Shown here piece after piece: positions 50,376 to 62,435 of a stretch of DNA of 64,000 nucleotides. Position 1 is the first letter of the stretch. Every line of letters starts with the position of its first letter. Location of the stretch: positions 7,075,001 to 7,139,000 of the forward strand of contig CM045751.1 of assembly GCA_024760905.1 (NCBI GenBank), read 5' to 3'. Under the pieces are notes generated by a model that was given only the letters and a program-made list of their open reading frames with translations, had not been told where the DNA came from and made no database searches. Both the position numbers and the translations under genes were made by a program. The DNA is from Plotosus lineatus. Lineage: Eukaryota; Chordata; Actinopteri; Siluriformes; Plotosidae.

Positions 50376-51632
50376 TAAATAAATCCAGAGTTGGGCCACT
50401 GGAGGCTTATGGTGAAACTCAATGGTCACATATTTTGACAGTTCACAAGTCACACGGTTAACAGCTCATTGGCCCAAAAGCTCTAACTCTAACCGAACTG
50501 AATTCAAAAAGGTGCCCAAGTTATTTTTCCAAGGGGACCGTTTTATTTGAGTTTATATTTCGGCTGTTGGGTCAATGGGATGTCACGGGGATCCCAGATC
50601 TCCTCTATTTAACGGAATTCCTATATTTATTCTCGCCTATTTAGCGGAATTCCTCTATTTTTTTCAGCTTCAGGTTACCTGCAGCCCCTTTGACCCCCAG
50701 CTCAAATAATTCATTTCCTCTATTTCTGAACCTGTTTCCTCTATTTTTCCTAAGCCTTGCTGGGATCCCTGATGTCAGAACACAGAGCTGTCCCCAGAGG
50801 TCTGCTAGCATCTCACGTTTCAGCTCTCGTCGCTTGTGTATTGTTGCCAGTTTTGTTGTCGTTTGTTTTGAAATCTTTCAAACCATCGCTGTTTTAAAAG
50901 TAAAAAAGTAGTAATATATAAATGAGTGACGTTTGTTATTTTTATCCGAGGACTTTCTTACCGAAAGTTAAAATGAGATGCAAGAAGCCAAAATAACAAA
51001 AAAAAAAGTCTCAAAATTTCATTTCATTATGAAAACTGGGATCTTTTCCCTTCACTCTAATTGAAAGGAGTGGGTTGAAACACAGCTCTAAAGCACTCTT
51101 GGTGGATGCGGCATGGTTTAATTGCCCTAAATTGATGTGAATTGAAAGCACTCTGTAAAAAGCAAGACAACGCACCGGCTGGTGGCCTGATATAGCCTGT
51201 AATATGAGAGCGTGAGGGCCCTTAGCCTCCCATTAGTATGGAAATGCAGAGAATGAGCATCCGGCATAAAGGATTTTAATAACAAACGCACTTCCTCCCG
51301 TTAGCCTAGGGCTGGAGTGGGACTCAGTTATTTTCTGAGGCTGATTGTTGGCATTTGTGCTATGAACGAGAGTCCTTTAGTCAATTTCTCCTAGTTTTGG
51401 AAGAAATGTAATCAGACTTTGACCAAAATGCATCACTTATTGAAGGAGAGATTTAACTAAGCTGAACTCTCAGAAGAGTGCAAACATTAAACAAAGCTAT
51501 TTTATAAAACTCCCACTCAGTGTGCGCTGACCAGGAATTCCAAGACTTTGGATAAGTACCGGCCTGAGAAGCCACTAGGCTCGGGTGTAAAAAGCCTAAA
51601 GGACTTTACCTTACGTTACCTCATGTAGGTTC
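50376..51632. other. Intergenic, partly unique sequence
   Basis: No gene is seen. Tandem-like CCTCTATTTTT blocks occur at 50598-50750. Positions 51560-51600 hold a short sense fragment of SINE family C (GGCTCGGGTGTAAAAAGCC). The stretch at about 51060-51320 lacks repeat features; see the findings. Confidence 0.45.
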
Positions 51633-51888
51633 GCCCCAGTGCAGCTAACTGGGTTATCAAAGGCCGGTGCCGGCCAAGCCTCTCACTGTCTATGGTGAGA
51701 AGTTCATGCTCAAGAACCATTGCTGACTTTTGAGAAAAGTAGCTGCATAGCTGGCAGCGTGTTTCTGCCTTGTGATGGCCTGGTGAGCTGCCCAGGTTGT
51801 ACTCTCCCCTCGCTCGGAGTTGGCTGAGATGGGCACCAGCCACCCTCGCAACCCTAATTAGGATTAAGTGGTTCAGAAAATTAATGAA
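51633..51888 (+). repeat. SINE, head A body with GAATG-type tail
   Basis: It starts in the body (CCCCAGTGCAGCTAACTGGG) and passes GGCAGCGTGTTTCTGCCTTG to GGATTAAGTGGTTCAGAAAA. The tRNA-like head is lost. Confidence 0.82.
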
Positions 51889-52827
51889 CGATAAATATTT
51901 TTTACAAGTTAGCTTGTTGCTACATTCATTTGATCATTCTTTTTCTGCTCGTTTTTCAGCCAAAGTGAAGCACTACAGGTGAGAACAGAGAGACGAGTGC
52001 AGCTGCCCACTCAGAAAAATCTCATTTACTCCTTTGTGCAGACATGACTGAGCATCAAAAAGTGATCCATGGTACTGCTGGATCAGGTTAGTTTCTCGCA
52101 ATGTGTTAACCTTGGGACATACATCACATGAAGGAGAGCAAATCCATTAGGACTTTCTTTTCTATTTCAGCACGAGAGCCTCAAATTAGAGGCTCCTGAC
52201 AATCACAATGACAACCTGAAACCTATAATTTTGAGAGGGTTATGTGTCAATTTACACTTTAGCTCTTCAAAGCTCTGTGTTTTGTTGCTATCCTGTATGC
52301 TCCGGAGGTGTTTCTGAAACAGAAAGAAGAAGCCTGGTCAAGATGTACCAGTCCAAATGACGGGGTATTAATGGTGGTGACATGTTATTCTGCATTCTTC
52401 GTTTTAAAAAGCTTTATGTTACCTGTGATGGTCTTTATGTTAAGAACAGCATAATGGAGGTTGTAAAATGGTGTAGTGGTTAAATTATAAGATCATCCAA
52501 TGATGTATGATTTTCGTAGTCAGTGATCACACTTTATTCATTATAAAGCCATGCGGCGCTTCACATTCTACATGTTACAGTAAGTTATATACAGTAGTTC
52601 TGTCTGTTGATCACTTGCATGGGTTCAAAAAGAGTTCATGCTTCATGGTGTTCTGTTGTACGTTGTTTGACATTATCCAGATGTCAGTGTCAGGAAATGA
52701 AATCTGAAATTATGATCTGTGGTCTTATATTCAACTTTTTATCCGAAACCCAAATGCATTGGGCAAAAAAACCCCAAAACAAAACAGTGGGATTCTCATT
52801 GTCGTTCCAATACTTTTGGAAATGACT
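51889..52827. other. Intergenic, nothing recognised
   Basis: No coding frame or repeat terminus stands out before the hAT target site at 52828. Confidence 0.5.
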
Positions 52828-53302
52828 GTGTATACCAGGGGTCCCCGGACTTTTTCCTCTGAGGCCAAATAACCTTTCCCTTCTCTGACGGGGAGGGGGG
52901 GGGTGTCAGTTTGTAACAAAAAGTGTGATGATCACAGAGGTGTCTAAACGTAAACATTTATTGTTTTCCAGAAAGCCTAACCAAATAGTAACCCTTTCTG
53001 GGATCTTGACAGGGAAAAAAAAATCAGAAAATAAATAATAACACTATTAATGAAATAAATAATAACCGAATAATTCACAGAAAATTATTATAATAATAAT
53101 TTTTCACAGAAAAAAAGACAATGGAACATTAACTTTCTTGTTGATACCACTGTTTGCAGCTCTCTCTCATCAACTTCACTGTGAAAACCAGAAAGCAAAC
53201 AGGATAAGAAACCGAATTGATACAACACCAACCAACACAATACATTTTACTACCAGTACGGTTCTAGAACGGATTTTAGCCCAGTAGATTTCATTATGAT
53301 TA

Positions 53303-54078
53303 CCGTATTCGATGTAATTAGCTCCCTGCTCCAATAAGCCCCCACTTGCTGTACTGGGAGCAAAATGGTAGCTCAAACTTACCAATTTTATTCGATCAGT
53401 CTCTGTAACGGTAAAATGAGGCGTTCACTGCCTGTAAAAGTGAGTTTACACGGTATTTCAAGACCCCCTGCCACTGGGGAATATCTATAATGTTCATCAG
53501 TAACAACACATTTCATTGTTCTGCTGTGCTTTAAAAAACAGGAAAATATTTTGCTGTGTTCTCTTGGTAAATGTCCAACAACCTATGAAACATTAGAAAC
53601 TGCAACAGCAAAACTATGGGATGCTCTGAATGAATGGAGCGATGAGCCAGATATGGACCTATCAGAAAGTGATGATGAGAATTTTTCACCCGATTCTCCT
53701 GCTAATTCAGGCCATACATTTAAAGAGTTCCTAGCCATGTGCTTTTGTTTATGTTTGTGTTGATTGGTTCAACACCATGTGCTAAGATTGCCTTGATTTT
53801 ACTTCCTGGAAAATATTTAAAGGAACAGCACTGGGAGGGTCTTTTTTAATTTATGCTGTTTTCTGTTTATTTTCAGCTTTCATGTAAGTAATTTGGTTGA
53901 TACCACAAAATGAATAATACAAATACCAGTAAAACTCCTGTATTGTTCTGTTATTATTCATGTTTTCCACCTCGATGGTAATAAGCACTTACCGTTCTAC
54001 TCCGCTGGTAACATTTTAATAAGCGCCCACCCACTCCAATTTTTAAAGCGATCTGGGCACTTATCACGTCAAATACGG
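53303..54078 (+). mobile_element. TA-flanked DNA transposon (family T5), copy 2, nested in hAT
   Basis: The ends are CCGTATTCGATGTAATTAGC and CGTCAAATACGG, with TA on each side. The plus strand at 53551-53763 encodes MLCSLGKCPTT, then TAKLWDALNEWSDEPDMDLS and an acidic continuation ESDDENFSPDSPANSG. It is in opposite orientation to copy 1 at 43953-44793. Confidence 0.78.
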
Positions 54079-54143
54079 TATATTTGTTTGTATTCAGAAT
54101 GGCTTGTTCAAGTCAGAAAGGTAAGCTCACATATATATGTTCA

Positions 54144-55234
54144 TCAATGTGAACTGTGGGTCTGCATCTGGCTGGTGAGAAATTCAATGTCCGGTTCCAT
54201 TTTAGTCACAGCCAGTCTCAAACACTGATGGAGATGTTCATCTGTCAATCTTGATCTCATCGGACTTTTCAGGTGCGTCATGCATGAAAAGGTTTGCTCA
54301 CAGATATATGTGCTGATAAAAAGTGTGGACATCTTCATTGCATGTTTTTTAATGTTCGGGTACATGTTGTTTGGGAGGGTGGCATAGAAGTCAATGAGAC
54401 TCTTGGGTTTGAATGTGTCTTTCAGGACGTCACAGTTCTGTAACTCAGCAACTCAAACTGATAAGAAGGCTGGGCTTCATCGATGTCAGAAACAAAGGGG
54501 TTTTGGGAAAGGCGGATATCTTTTTCATTAGCATGTAGTTCGCACCCACCATACTCGGGGCTCCATCAGTCGTGATGCTAACAAGCTTCAACCAGTCCAG
54601 TTTCAACTCTTCCATGGTTTGGCATACTTTGCTGAAAATAATCTCCCCCATGGTAGTCCCTTCGAGACTTCGGAGGGCTGCCAGATCCTCACACATTTCA
54701 AAGTTAGCGCGAACCCCACAAATTAAAATGAGCAGCTGCGCTGTGTCCTGTACCTCCGTGCTCTCATCCAGTGCTAATGAGAAAAAGTCAAATTCTTTCG
54801 TCTGCTGCTGCAGCTGGGCAAATACATTAGCTCCGATTTCTTCAAGGCGTCAGTGTGTGACTGTAGTTGCCAACAGACTCACGACATTAAAGACATCGTT
54901 CTTCTCGGGACACACCCCCTCCGCGACAGCATTCAAACATTTTTTGACAAATTCTCCATCAGTGAAAGGTTTACCACTGCTTGCTAACAGTTGAGCAACC
55001 CAAAAGCTCGCTCGAATGGAGGACTGGTTCAGCTGAGCATGGCGTACAAATGTATTCTGCTGAGCTAACAGTCCACTTTTTAGCTTTGAGAGTTTGTCTG
55101 CTCGCATTTGCCTTGCAAGCTATCATATTTGTCTTTATGACGGGATTCATAGTGTCGGCGCAGATTGTATTCTTTGAATACTGCCACCACCTCTTAACAG
55201 ATGAGACAAACAGCCTTTTCTTTGCATTGAACAA
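54144..55234 (-). pseudogene. hAT (GTF2IRD2-like) transposase relic
   Basis: Reading the minus strand from 55234, frames with AKKRLFVSSVKRWWQYSKN, RHAQLNQSSIRASFWVAQLL, GEFVKKCLNAVAEGVCPEK, and then LKLDWLKLVSITTDGAPSMV lead to a C-terminal hATC-like piece with FISTYICEQTFSCMTHLKSP and MRSRLTDEHLHQCLRLAV at 54365-54144. The pieces are in different frames with stops and gaps between them, so it cannot make a working transposase. Related sequences gave rise to the mammalian GTF2IRD2 C-terminus, but this is a transposon copy. Confidence 0.85.
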
Positions 55235-55576
55235 AAAAAATTATCGTTTGTCCACTGCAGGTTAAATACCCTGCATTCTGAATCAATTTTTGTCTTACCT
55301 AATCTTTTCGCCAATATTCCGTTTTATTTGACAAGGGTGTGTCCAGGATTTTTTTTTTTTGAGGGAGAGATTTCAGATAGGGCACAGACTGTAGAAGAGT
55401 GGAATAGAATGTTATGTTTTGTGCATGTACAAGTCTCGATCACGTGGCCAGAATGAAAAAAAAAAATCATAATGCATCTCTGGTGTTGTTCAGGGGGCCG
55501 GGCAAAATGTGGAGGTGGGCCGTATACCGGCCCACGGGCCGTTAATTTGGCGACCACTGGTGTATACAAACAACTA

Positions 55577-56083
55577 CAGAGAATCTTCACTTTCCAAGGT
55601 TGATGGGGACCGAGACCCTTCACCCTGCGACCGCTGATTTCCACGAAGTAGGATCGACACACCTGACTGATGTATACGTACATGTATATGTGTATATACG
55701 TAGTATCAATAAATATATATTCCACAATATAAATGCTTAAAATAACAATTAAACATTCAAAAATAATGCATAATATGTAAATAAATATAAATACACACAC
55801 ACACATACAGATGCACACACAAACACACACACACACAGATGCAGACCTTATATTAAAATGTCAGTAGATTTGTTGGGGGGTTTTGGATTTTTTTTTTGTT
55901 TTTGTTTGTTTGGGTGTTTTGCATATTTGGCCTTGTTTTGCGGCATTTAATCCTTAATCTTTTCCCCCATTTTTCCTTAATTTTCTTATTTTTTAATTTT
56001 TCAATGTATATTTTTGAAAAACCATCAATCATCGATACATTGAAGCTGCAGAAACTGAAGTACGAAGTAGCGAGGGATCACTG
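55577..56083. mobile_element. MITE-A copy 9
   Basis: A 507-base copy with ends CAGAGAATCTTCACTTTCCA and GCGAGGGATCACTG, flanked by TA. It stands 10 bases beyond the hAT target site. It is followed by AAT and AT repeats at 56093-56150. Confidence 0.87.
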
Positions 56084-56153
<70 letters not shown>

Positions 56154-56830
56154 GGGTCCAGAATAGTCTTAATACAGCTTGATGACCTCGGTGTCCAAGA
56201 CCTTGTCCTTCTGCTCTGAAGATGTGCCTCTTCTCATCAGCTACCCTCCCCGCTTTATCCACTTACTTGAAGGTTTTTCTTTTTTCTTTTTTTTTGGGGG
56301 GGGGGGTGCTGTTGCTGATTGGACACGAACACAAATGATGGATAATAATTTTAATTTTAATGTTTACAGCGTTTAAAATGACATTTAGCTGATGATCCCA
56401 ACAGACTCTTTCCATGTAAATGCATTCAGCTTCATTTCCACATTATACGAGACAACTCAGATCAGATTAACACTTGTGCATCATCACAATACATGACCCC
56501 CCCCCCCCCACATACCATTCTGAATATAACATTGTTCTTTTTTATGAGCCTTTGTGTTTGTTCAATGATGAAACTTCTGAAGAGCTCTCCCACACAAATC
56601 GCCAAAGATTCATCAAGTAAAGAGGACACGGCTCAACAAATCTTCATATTTAAAAACAACTCCCTTACAGAAACTGAGCACAAAGTGAACTATCAAACCT
56701 GAGGTAGAGCTGGAGGGGCATCAGGAAATAAAACTAGAAAGAATGAAAAATAAGAATCAGATGGTAGAAGAGGCGGGCAGATAATCATAATCCTCCTCAT
56801 GCAAAGCCCCATCACTAATTTTAAACTTTT
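56084..56830. other. Intergenic, microsatellites only
   Basis: AAT and AT repeats at 56093-56150, a T/G tract at 56285-56306 and a C tract at 56496-56509. No coding content is recognised. Confidence 0.5.
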
Positions 56831-57168
56831 TCATTCATTCATTTTCTGAACCATTTAATCCTAATTATGATCGCGGCCCATCTCAGCCAACTCCAGGCAA
56901 GAGCACAATATAACCTGGACAGCTCTCCAGGCCATCACAGGGCAGAATCACACTGACGGCTATGCAGCTACTCTTTATGGAAGTCAGCAATGGTTCTTTA
57001 ACATGAACCCCCCACCATAGACAGTGAGAGACATGGTCGGCCTTTGATAACCCAGTTAGTGCAGCGTGGGGTGGGGGGTGGGGCAGTGACAACCTGTTGA
57101 GAATGAGGCTTGAACTCCCAATCTTGGGATCAGTGATTCAGCGACTTTACCAGCAGGCCACTATTGCC
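56831..57168 (-). repeat. SINE, head A with GAATG-type tail, complete
   Basis: On the plus strand it runs from CATTCATTCATTTTCTGAAC to CCAGCAGGCCACTATTGCCC. The tail, body and tRNA-like head are all present in antisense, with a small deletion in the tail. Confidence 0.87.
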
Positions 57169-57257
57169 CCTAATTTTAAACTTGACTGATTAATTTAAAC
57201 AAAAACAGGATGTCACTCTTTCAGACATGAGGAAGATTTTAAAGCAGACATGTTTAA

Positions 57258-60200
57258 TTTAAGATAAGATAAGATAAGATACAGCTTTATTAATCTCACA
57301 ATGGAGAAATTCACTGTTACAGGCTCTTGAGGTACTATCAGTAGGGGGTGCAAAAATAGATACAAGTACGAACATACACACATACATATATATTATATAA
57401 GTAAATAAATAAATAGATACATAAATAGTATAAATTACTAAACAATAAAAGAAAAGAATGGAGCAACTTTATAGATTGGCCTATATTAAAGTGTAATGTA
57501 TCTGAGTGCAGAGTAGATGGGTTGATATGGTTGACAGTCAGTGGGGTAGATGTGGTTGATTAAAGTGCATGGGGTTTTATTGCACATAACCATTTTCACA
57601 GACAGTTACAAAGTGGCGTTGTACAGTCTGATAGCGGTGGGAATGAACGACCTAAGTGTATGGCGCTCTTTCCTGCACTGAGGTTGCCTCAGTCGTCCAC
57701 TGAAGGAGCTGCTTAGCTCCTCGACAGTCTGGTGCAGTGGGAGAGACCTGCTGAACAGGATGGATGTGAGCTCTGCTACCATCCTCCTCTCACTCACCTC
57801 CTCCACAGAGTCCAGCGGGCAGCCGAGGACAGAGCTGGCCCTCCTGACCAGCTTGTTCAGTCTCTTTCTGTCCCGCTCTGTGCTGCCCGGGGCCCAGCAG
57901 ATGGCAGCGTAGAGGATTGCAGAGGCTACCACAGAGTCATAAAATGTCCTGAGCAGAGGTCTGCATATGCCGAGGGACCCGAGTCTCCTCAGAAGGTGGA
58001 GGCGACTCTGGCCCTTCTTGTACAGGGCGTTGGTGTTGTGGGACCAGTCCAGTTTATTGTTAAGGTGAACACCCAGGTACTTGAAACTGTCCACTGTCTC
58101 AATGTCCTGTCCCTGGATGTTCACTAGTAAAATGTGTGTGTGTGTGTGTTTGAGTGTTTCTCCTGAAGTCGACACCATCTCCTTCGTCTTCCTAGTGTTC
58201 AAGCACAGGTGGTTGCGCTCACACCAGTCCACGAAGTCGGCGATGATCGACCGGGTACTCCAGCTCGTTCCCCTCTGACACACGGCCCACGATGGCGGAG
58301 TCGTCCGAGAACTTCTGGAGGTGGCAGCTGTTTGTGTTATATGAAGTCCGAGGTATAGATGTTAAAAGGAAGGGTGAGAGGACGGTGCCCTGCGGTGCCC
58401 CCGTGCTACAGACCACCTTTGACTTACAGCCGCCAAGAGCCTTGCGTACTGTGGACGGTTAGTAAGGTAGTCAATAATCCAGGCAGCAAGATGCCCGTCC
58501 ACTCCCACGTCCTCCAGCTTCCCCGCCCAGGCAGACTGGCCTGATGGTGTTGAAGGCGCTGGAGAAGTCAAAGAACATGACCCTCACAGCGCTGCCGGGG
58601 TATCTCCAGGTGGGTGAGTGCCCCGCTGCAGAAGGTAGATGACGGCATCTTCTACTCCCATGTTGGGCCTGTAGGCAAACTGCAGCGGGTCTAGGTGGGG
58701 CTCACCATAGGCGGAGGTGTTCAAGGAGGAGCCTTTCCATGATCTTAATGAGGTGGGAGGTCAGGCGACAGGTCTGTAGTGGGCTGGTTCCTTCGCTTGT
58801 GCTGTTTTGGGAACCGGAACCACACAGGAGGTCTTCAGAGGACTGGAACCTTCTCCAGGCTGAGGCTCAGGTTGTACAGGTAGCATAGTACCACACAGAG
58901 CTGGTCTGCGCAGGTCCTCAGCAGCCTGGGACTGATGCCATCAGGTCCTTCAGATTTCCTCTGGATTTAGTCGCCTCAGCTGTCTCCTCACCTGGTCTGA
59001 TGTGAGGGAGAGGGGGGCTGGGGTAGACTGCAGAGGAGGGGATGTGTCTGTCGGGCTGTAGCAGTCAAGTGAAGTTGGCCTGGGGAGGGGGAGGTGTCAG
59101 CTGGTCTGGAGACGTGTGAAGAGGGAGGAGGGGAACGGGGGTGCAGAGGGGGAGGGGAGAATCAAACCTGTTGAAGTAGCAGTTTAATTCATCCGCCCAG
59201 CGCTGGTCACCATCAGCTGTCCCTCTGACACCCTGCCCAAATCCAGACATGGTCTTTAGTCCTCTCCAGACGTCCCATGCGTTGTTCTGAGCCAGCTTCT
59301 CCTCCATCTTCTTCCCATAGTCCTTCTTTGCCCTCCTGATCCTCCACTGGAGCTCACGCTGGACCTTCTTCTGCTCCTCTCTGTCCCGAGATGAAAGCCC
59401 TCTTTTTCTGGTTCAGGAGGACTTTGAGCTCAGGGTGACCCATGGGTGGTTGTTGGAGAAGCACCGCATCTCCGTGTTGGCACGGTGCTGTCCACGAGAA
59501 GTTCATGTAGTCGGTGATACAGTGTGTGAGGCCGTCGATGTCATCACCAAAGGAGTTACAGAGCATGCTCCAGTCTGTGGTCTGGAAACAGTCCCTAAAC
59601 CTCTCGTTGGTCTCCTCGGTCCACACTTTTCACAGACCTCTTCTGTGCAGGTTCCTTTCGCACCCTGGGTGTGTATTGGGGGCAGGTAGACCAGGTTGTG
59701 GTCTGAGCGTCCCAGTGGGGGGAGGGGAGGAGCTGTAAGCGTCCTTCACATTTGCACAGTAAGTCCAGTGTTTTATTGTCTTGTGGCGCACTTCACGTAT
59801 TGCGTGAACGTCGGAAGAGAGGCGGAGAAGAGGGCGTGGTTAAAGTCCCCGCTGATCAGAATCATGGCGCGGGGGTGACGAGTCTGTGTCTGATTAACGG
59901 CGCTGTGTGAACGCTCACACGCTGCCGCCGCATCAGCCGAGGCGGAATGTACACGCAAACACAATCACGTGTGAAAACTCCTCGGTAGATAATATGGCCG
60001 CGCGCTTATCGTGAGCAGCTCCACGTCCCGCGTGCATAGCTGCTCCTTCACGTGCACGTTTGCCGGGTGGCACCATCGTTCATTCACATAGACCGCCACG
60101 CCCCCTCCTTTCTTCTTACCGCTCTCCGTTACACTCCGATCTGCACGCGCGAGTGTAAATCCGTTAAGAGAAACCACAGAGTCCGGTGTGAGTTCATTCA

Positions 60201-60705
60201 GCCACGTCTCTGAGAAACACATGAGGCTGCAGTCCCGGTACTGCCTCTGCTGCCGGGTCAGCGCCGCCAGCTCCTCCGTCTTGTTGGCGATCGCGCGGAC
60301 ATTTCCCATGATGACAGAGGGAACACATGTCCTCCGCGTCTTTCGTCCCCCTCTGCAGCCTCTCCTTTTCCTCCGTATTTCCAAAGGAACAACGGGCTTT
60401 TCCGCGTGAAGGAGGGCGGGGGCGCGCAGGCCGAGGAGGGTCTCACGTGTGTAAGACCTGCGTTGCTCAGAGCCGTCGGTGAATGAGTTTCCTGACGCCG
60501 ATCCAAAAAGTGAAAATAAAAGTGCACAGAAGAACAAAAGCATCATGAAAGTATGTTTTCCAGATGCAGGATTGAAGAAAGAAAAAGAAAAATTGAAAAA
60601 AGATAAAGAAACACGCCTATATACAATAGAAAAGAGAAAAAAAAGAAAAATAAACTGAAGAGCTCCTGTAACTGGCTGCAGGTCACCCGGCGCCATCTTG
60701 GAAAA
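57258..60705 (-). pseudogene. L2-type LINE, nearly full length but broken
   Basis: The minus strand starts near 60700 with AAGATGGCGCCGGG and encodes an endonuclease part (60777-59965 frame: NVRAIANKTEELAAL, MCFSETWLNE, ARADRSVTESGKKKGGGVAV). Intermediate frames at 59626-59065 follow. RT pieces come next (APQGTVLSPF and FSDDSAIVG, the catalytic box with S in place of A, at 58571-58219). The C-terminal frame at 58283-57606 contains DSFKYLGVHLNNKLDW and RLHLLRRLGSLGICRPLL. The 3' end reads ATTAATAAAGCTGTATC then (TTATC)n at 57260-57280, as in fish L2 elements. At least four frameshifts or stops separate the pieces, so it is inactive. Confidence 0.88.
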
Positions 60706-60853
60706 AAAAAAAAAAAAAAAAATTTGTCTCTGTATTAAATATGTGCATGTGGTGCACGGAAATAAATGCAAGATCATAAAAAAATAACTTCAAAAAGAGA
60801 AAAATATGCCTAATTAACATCTAATATAGTTTTTATTCAGTAATTACCGACAT

Positions 60854-61388
60854 GTGAAGCGTATGCAGGCTGGTTGGAATGGTTGGAGAAAAGTGTCCGG
60901 TGTGATGTGTGATAGGAAGGTATCGGCAAGAATGAAAGGAAAAGTGTACAAGACAGTGATAAGGCCAGCGATGTTGTATGGTTTAGAAACAGTGGCCCTG
61001 GGGAAAAGACAGGAGGCAGAGCTGGACGTAGCAGAGATGAAAATGTTGAGGTTCTCTTTGGGAGTAACGAGGATGGATAGGATCAGGAATGAGTACATCA
61101 GAGGACATATAAGATGTTTTGGAGACAAAGTCAGAGAGGCTAGATTGAGATGGTTTGGACACGTACAGATGAGGGATAGTGAATATATTGGTAGTAGGAT
61201 GCTGAGGTTGGAACTACCAAGCAGAAGGCCTAGAGGAAGACCAAAGAGACGATTCATGGACGTGATGAAAGAGGACATGAAGATAGTTGGTGTAAGAGAA
61301 GAAGATGCAGAGGATAGGGTGAGATGGAGGTAGATGATGCACTGTGGCGACCCCTGAAGGGAACAGCCAAAAGGAGAAGAAAAAGAAT
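60854..61388 (+). pseudogene. RTE-type LINE 3' end fragment
   Basis: The open frame 60854-61333 encodes the C-terminal part of an RTE-like reverse transcriptase: KVYKTVIRPAMLYGLETVAL, LRWFGHVQMRDSEYIGSRML and RPRGRPKRRFMDVMKEDM, ending VRWR. The untranslated end GATGCACTGTGGCGACCCCT with AACAGCCAAAAGGAGAAG follows. The endonuclease and RT catalytic core are absent. The 3' end matches the V-SINE tails in this window. Confidence 0.88.
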
Positions 61389-61661
61389 TACCGAGAACAG
61401 CTGACAAAAAGTGCAAGCAGTGGAAGGTCTGATGAGACATGCCATTAAAAGATGATTATAAACCTACAGGACAAGATTAAGGGTTGGTTGAAAAAAAAAA
61501 AAAATAGCAATACTGTAATCTAGAATCTCATCTCAGCCCCTCATTTCTGATTAATTTGGAGCAGGTCATGGTTTGCATTCTGTGCATTGTGTTCTGTGTG
61601 GTTTTTCAGAGTATGTCAATATATTACCGTGGAATGTGATAATTAAAAATTGAACTTAATA

Positions 61662-62435
61662 CAGTGATACCTAAGCTAATGAAATTATTCCATTTCTCGG
61701 GCAAGCTCATAAGCCAAAAAGTTCATTGGATGAAACAATTATTCCCATGAGAAATAACAGAAAACCAATTAATCCTCTCCAACCCCCTCCCAAACTCATA
61801 TAACCTAACACAAACACGTATATTTGACCTAATATATTAAAAATAAACAGATAAATACACTAAATATTTCATAATAATAATTCATGTATATAAACATGAA
61901 TACTAATTAATAATAAATAATGATAAAACAAGAGTAAATAATAAGTCAACTAACCCTTCCGATCATCGACTGTGGCGAAGATGTCATGTTGGCAGGCAGG
62001 AGGTGGTGCGTAACAGAGGAGGAGGAGGAGAATTTTGTGCGTGTGCACGCTATGAATTCCAGCGAGGAAAGGCTCATGGTGAGCTCCCACAAGGCCAGTG
62101 CTTCTCAAATAGTGGGGGGGCACGGTGTGATGCCGAGGGGGGGCATGTATGACCTTGGGGAACATATTTTTTGTCATACTGTACTAGAATTAAGTGTAAT
62201 TGCACATCCACTACAGTAGTTGGCAGTGGCGCTCTTATTGTAGCGCTATGGTGTAGGGAAAAAGTACCAAGCAAATGATATGAAGTGCAGTAAACACTAT
62301 TTATAGTCACGTGTGGGGCGCTGGGTGGCGTGAAATTTTTTTTTTCTTCCTTGAGGGGGCGTCACAGAAAATAATTAAGAAGCACTGCACAAGGTGTTCT
62401 CGGAGGGCAGAGGAATACACACTGAAGAATACGAG
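61662..62435. mobile_element. T2 transposon with nested hAT MITE, second copy
   Basis: The left end CAGTGATACCTAAGCTAATG follows TA, and the interior through CTAACCCTTCCGATCATCG and GATGTCATGTTGGCAGG matches 40640-41023. The copy stops matching near 62435, so the right end is lost. It holds the hAT at 62096-62387. Confidence 0.8.
62096..62387. mobile_element. hAT MITE nested in T2, second copy
   Basis: The ends are CAGTGCTTCTCAAATAGTGG and TAATTAAGAAGCACTG. The flanking 8-mers CACAAGGC (62088-62095) and CACAAGGT (62388-62395) are the same target site as at 41016-41023. There is no SINE inside this copy. Confidence 0.9.

Larger units (their letters stand above)
52836..55559 (-). mobile_element. 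hAT transposon of GTF2IRD2/Charlie8 type, defective
   Basis: A perfect 8-base target duplication GTGTATAC lies at 52828-52835 and 55560-55567. The ends are CAGGGGTCCCCGGACTTTTT and TTTGGCGACCACTG. The minus strand holds a broken transposase. The element is 2.7 kb including a 776-base insertion of family T5 at 53303-54078. Confidence 0.9.

Noticed and set aside
55324..55836. A 170-codon minus frame rich in CV and CI residues
   Set aside because: It spans the end of the hAT element and the CA-rich interior of a MITE-A copy, so it is a chance frame.
57606..58283. A possible host gene with 225 codons
   Set aside because: It is the C-terminal part of an L2-type LINE reverse transcriptase followed by the typical LINE 3' end.
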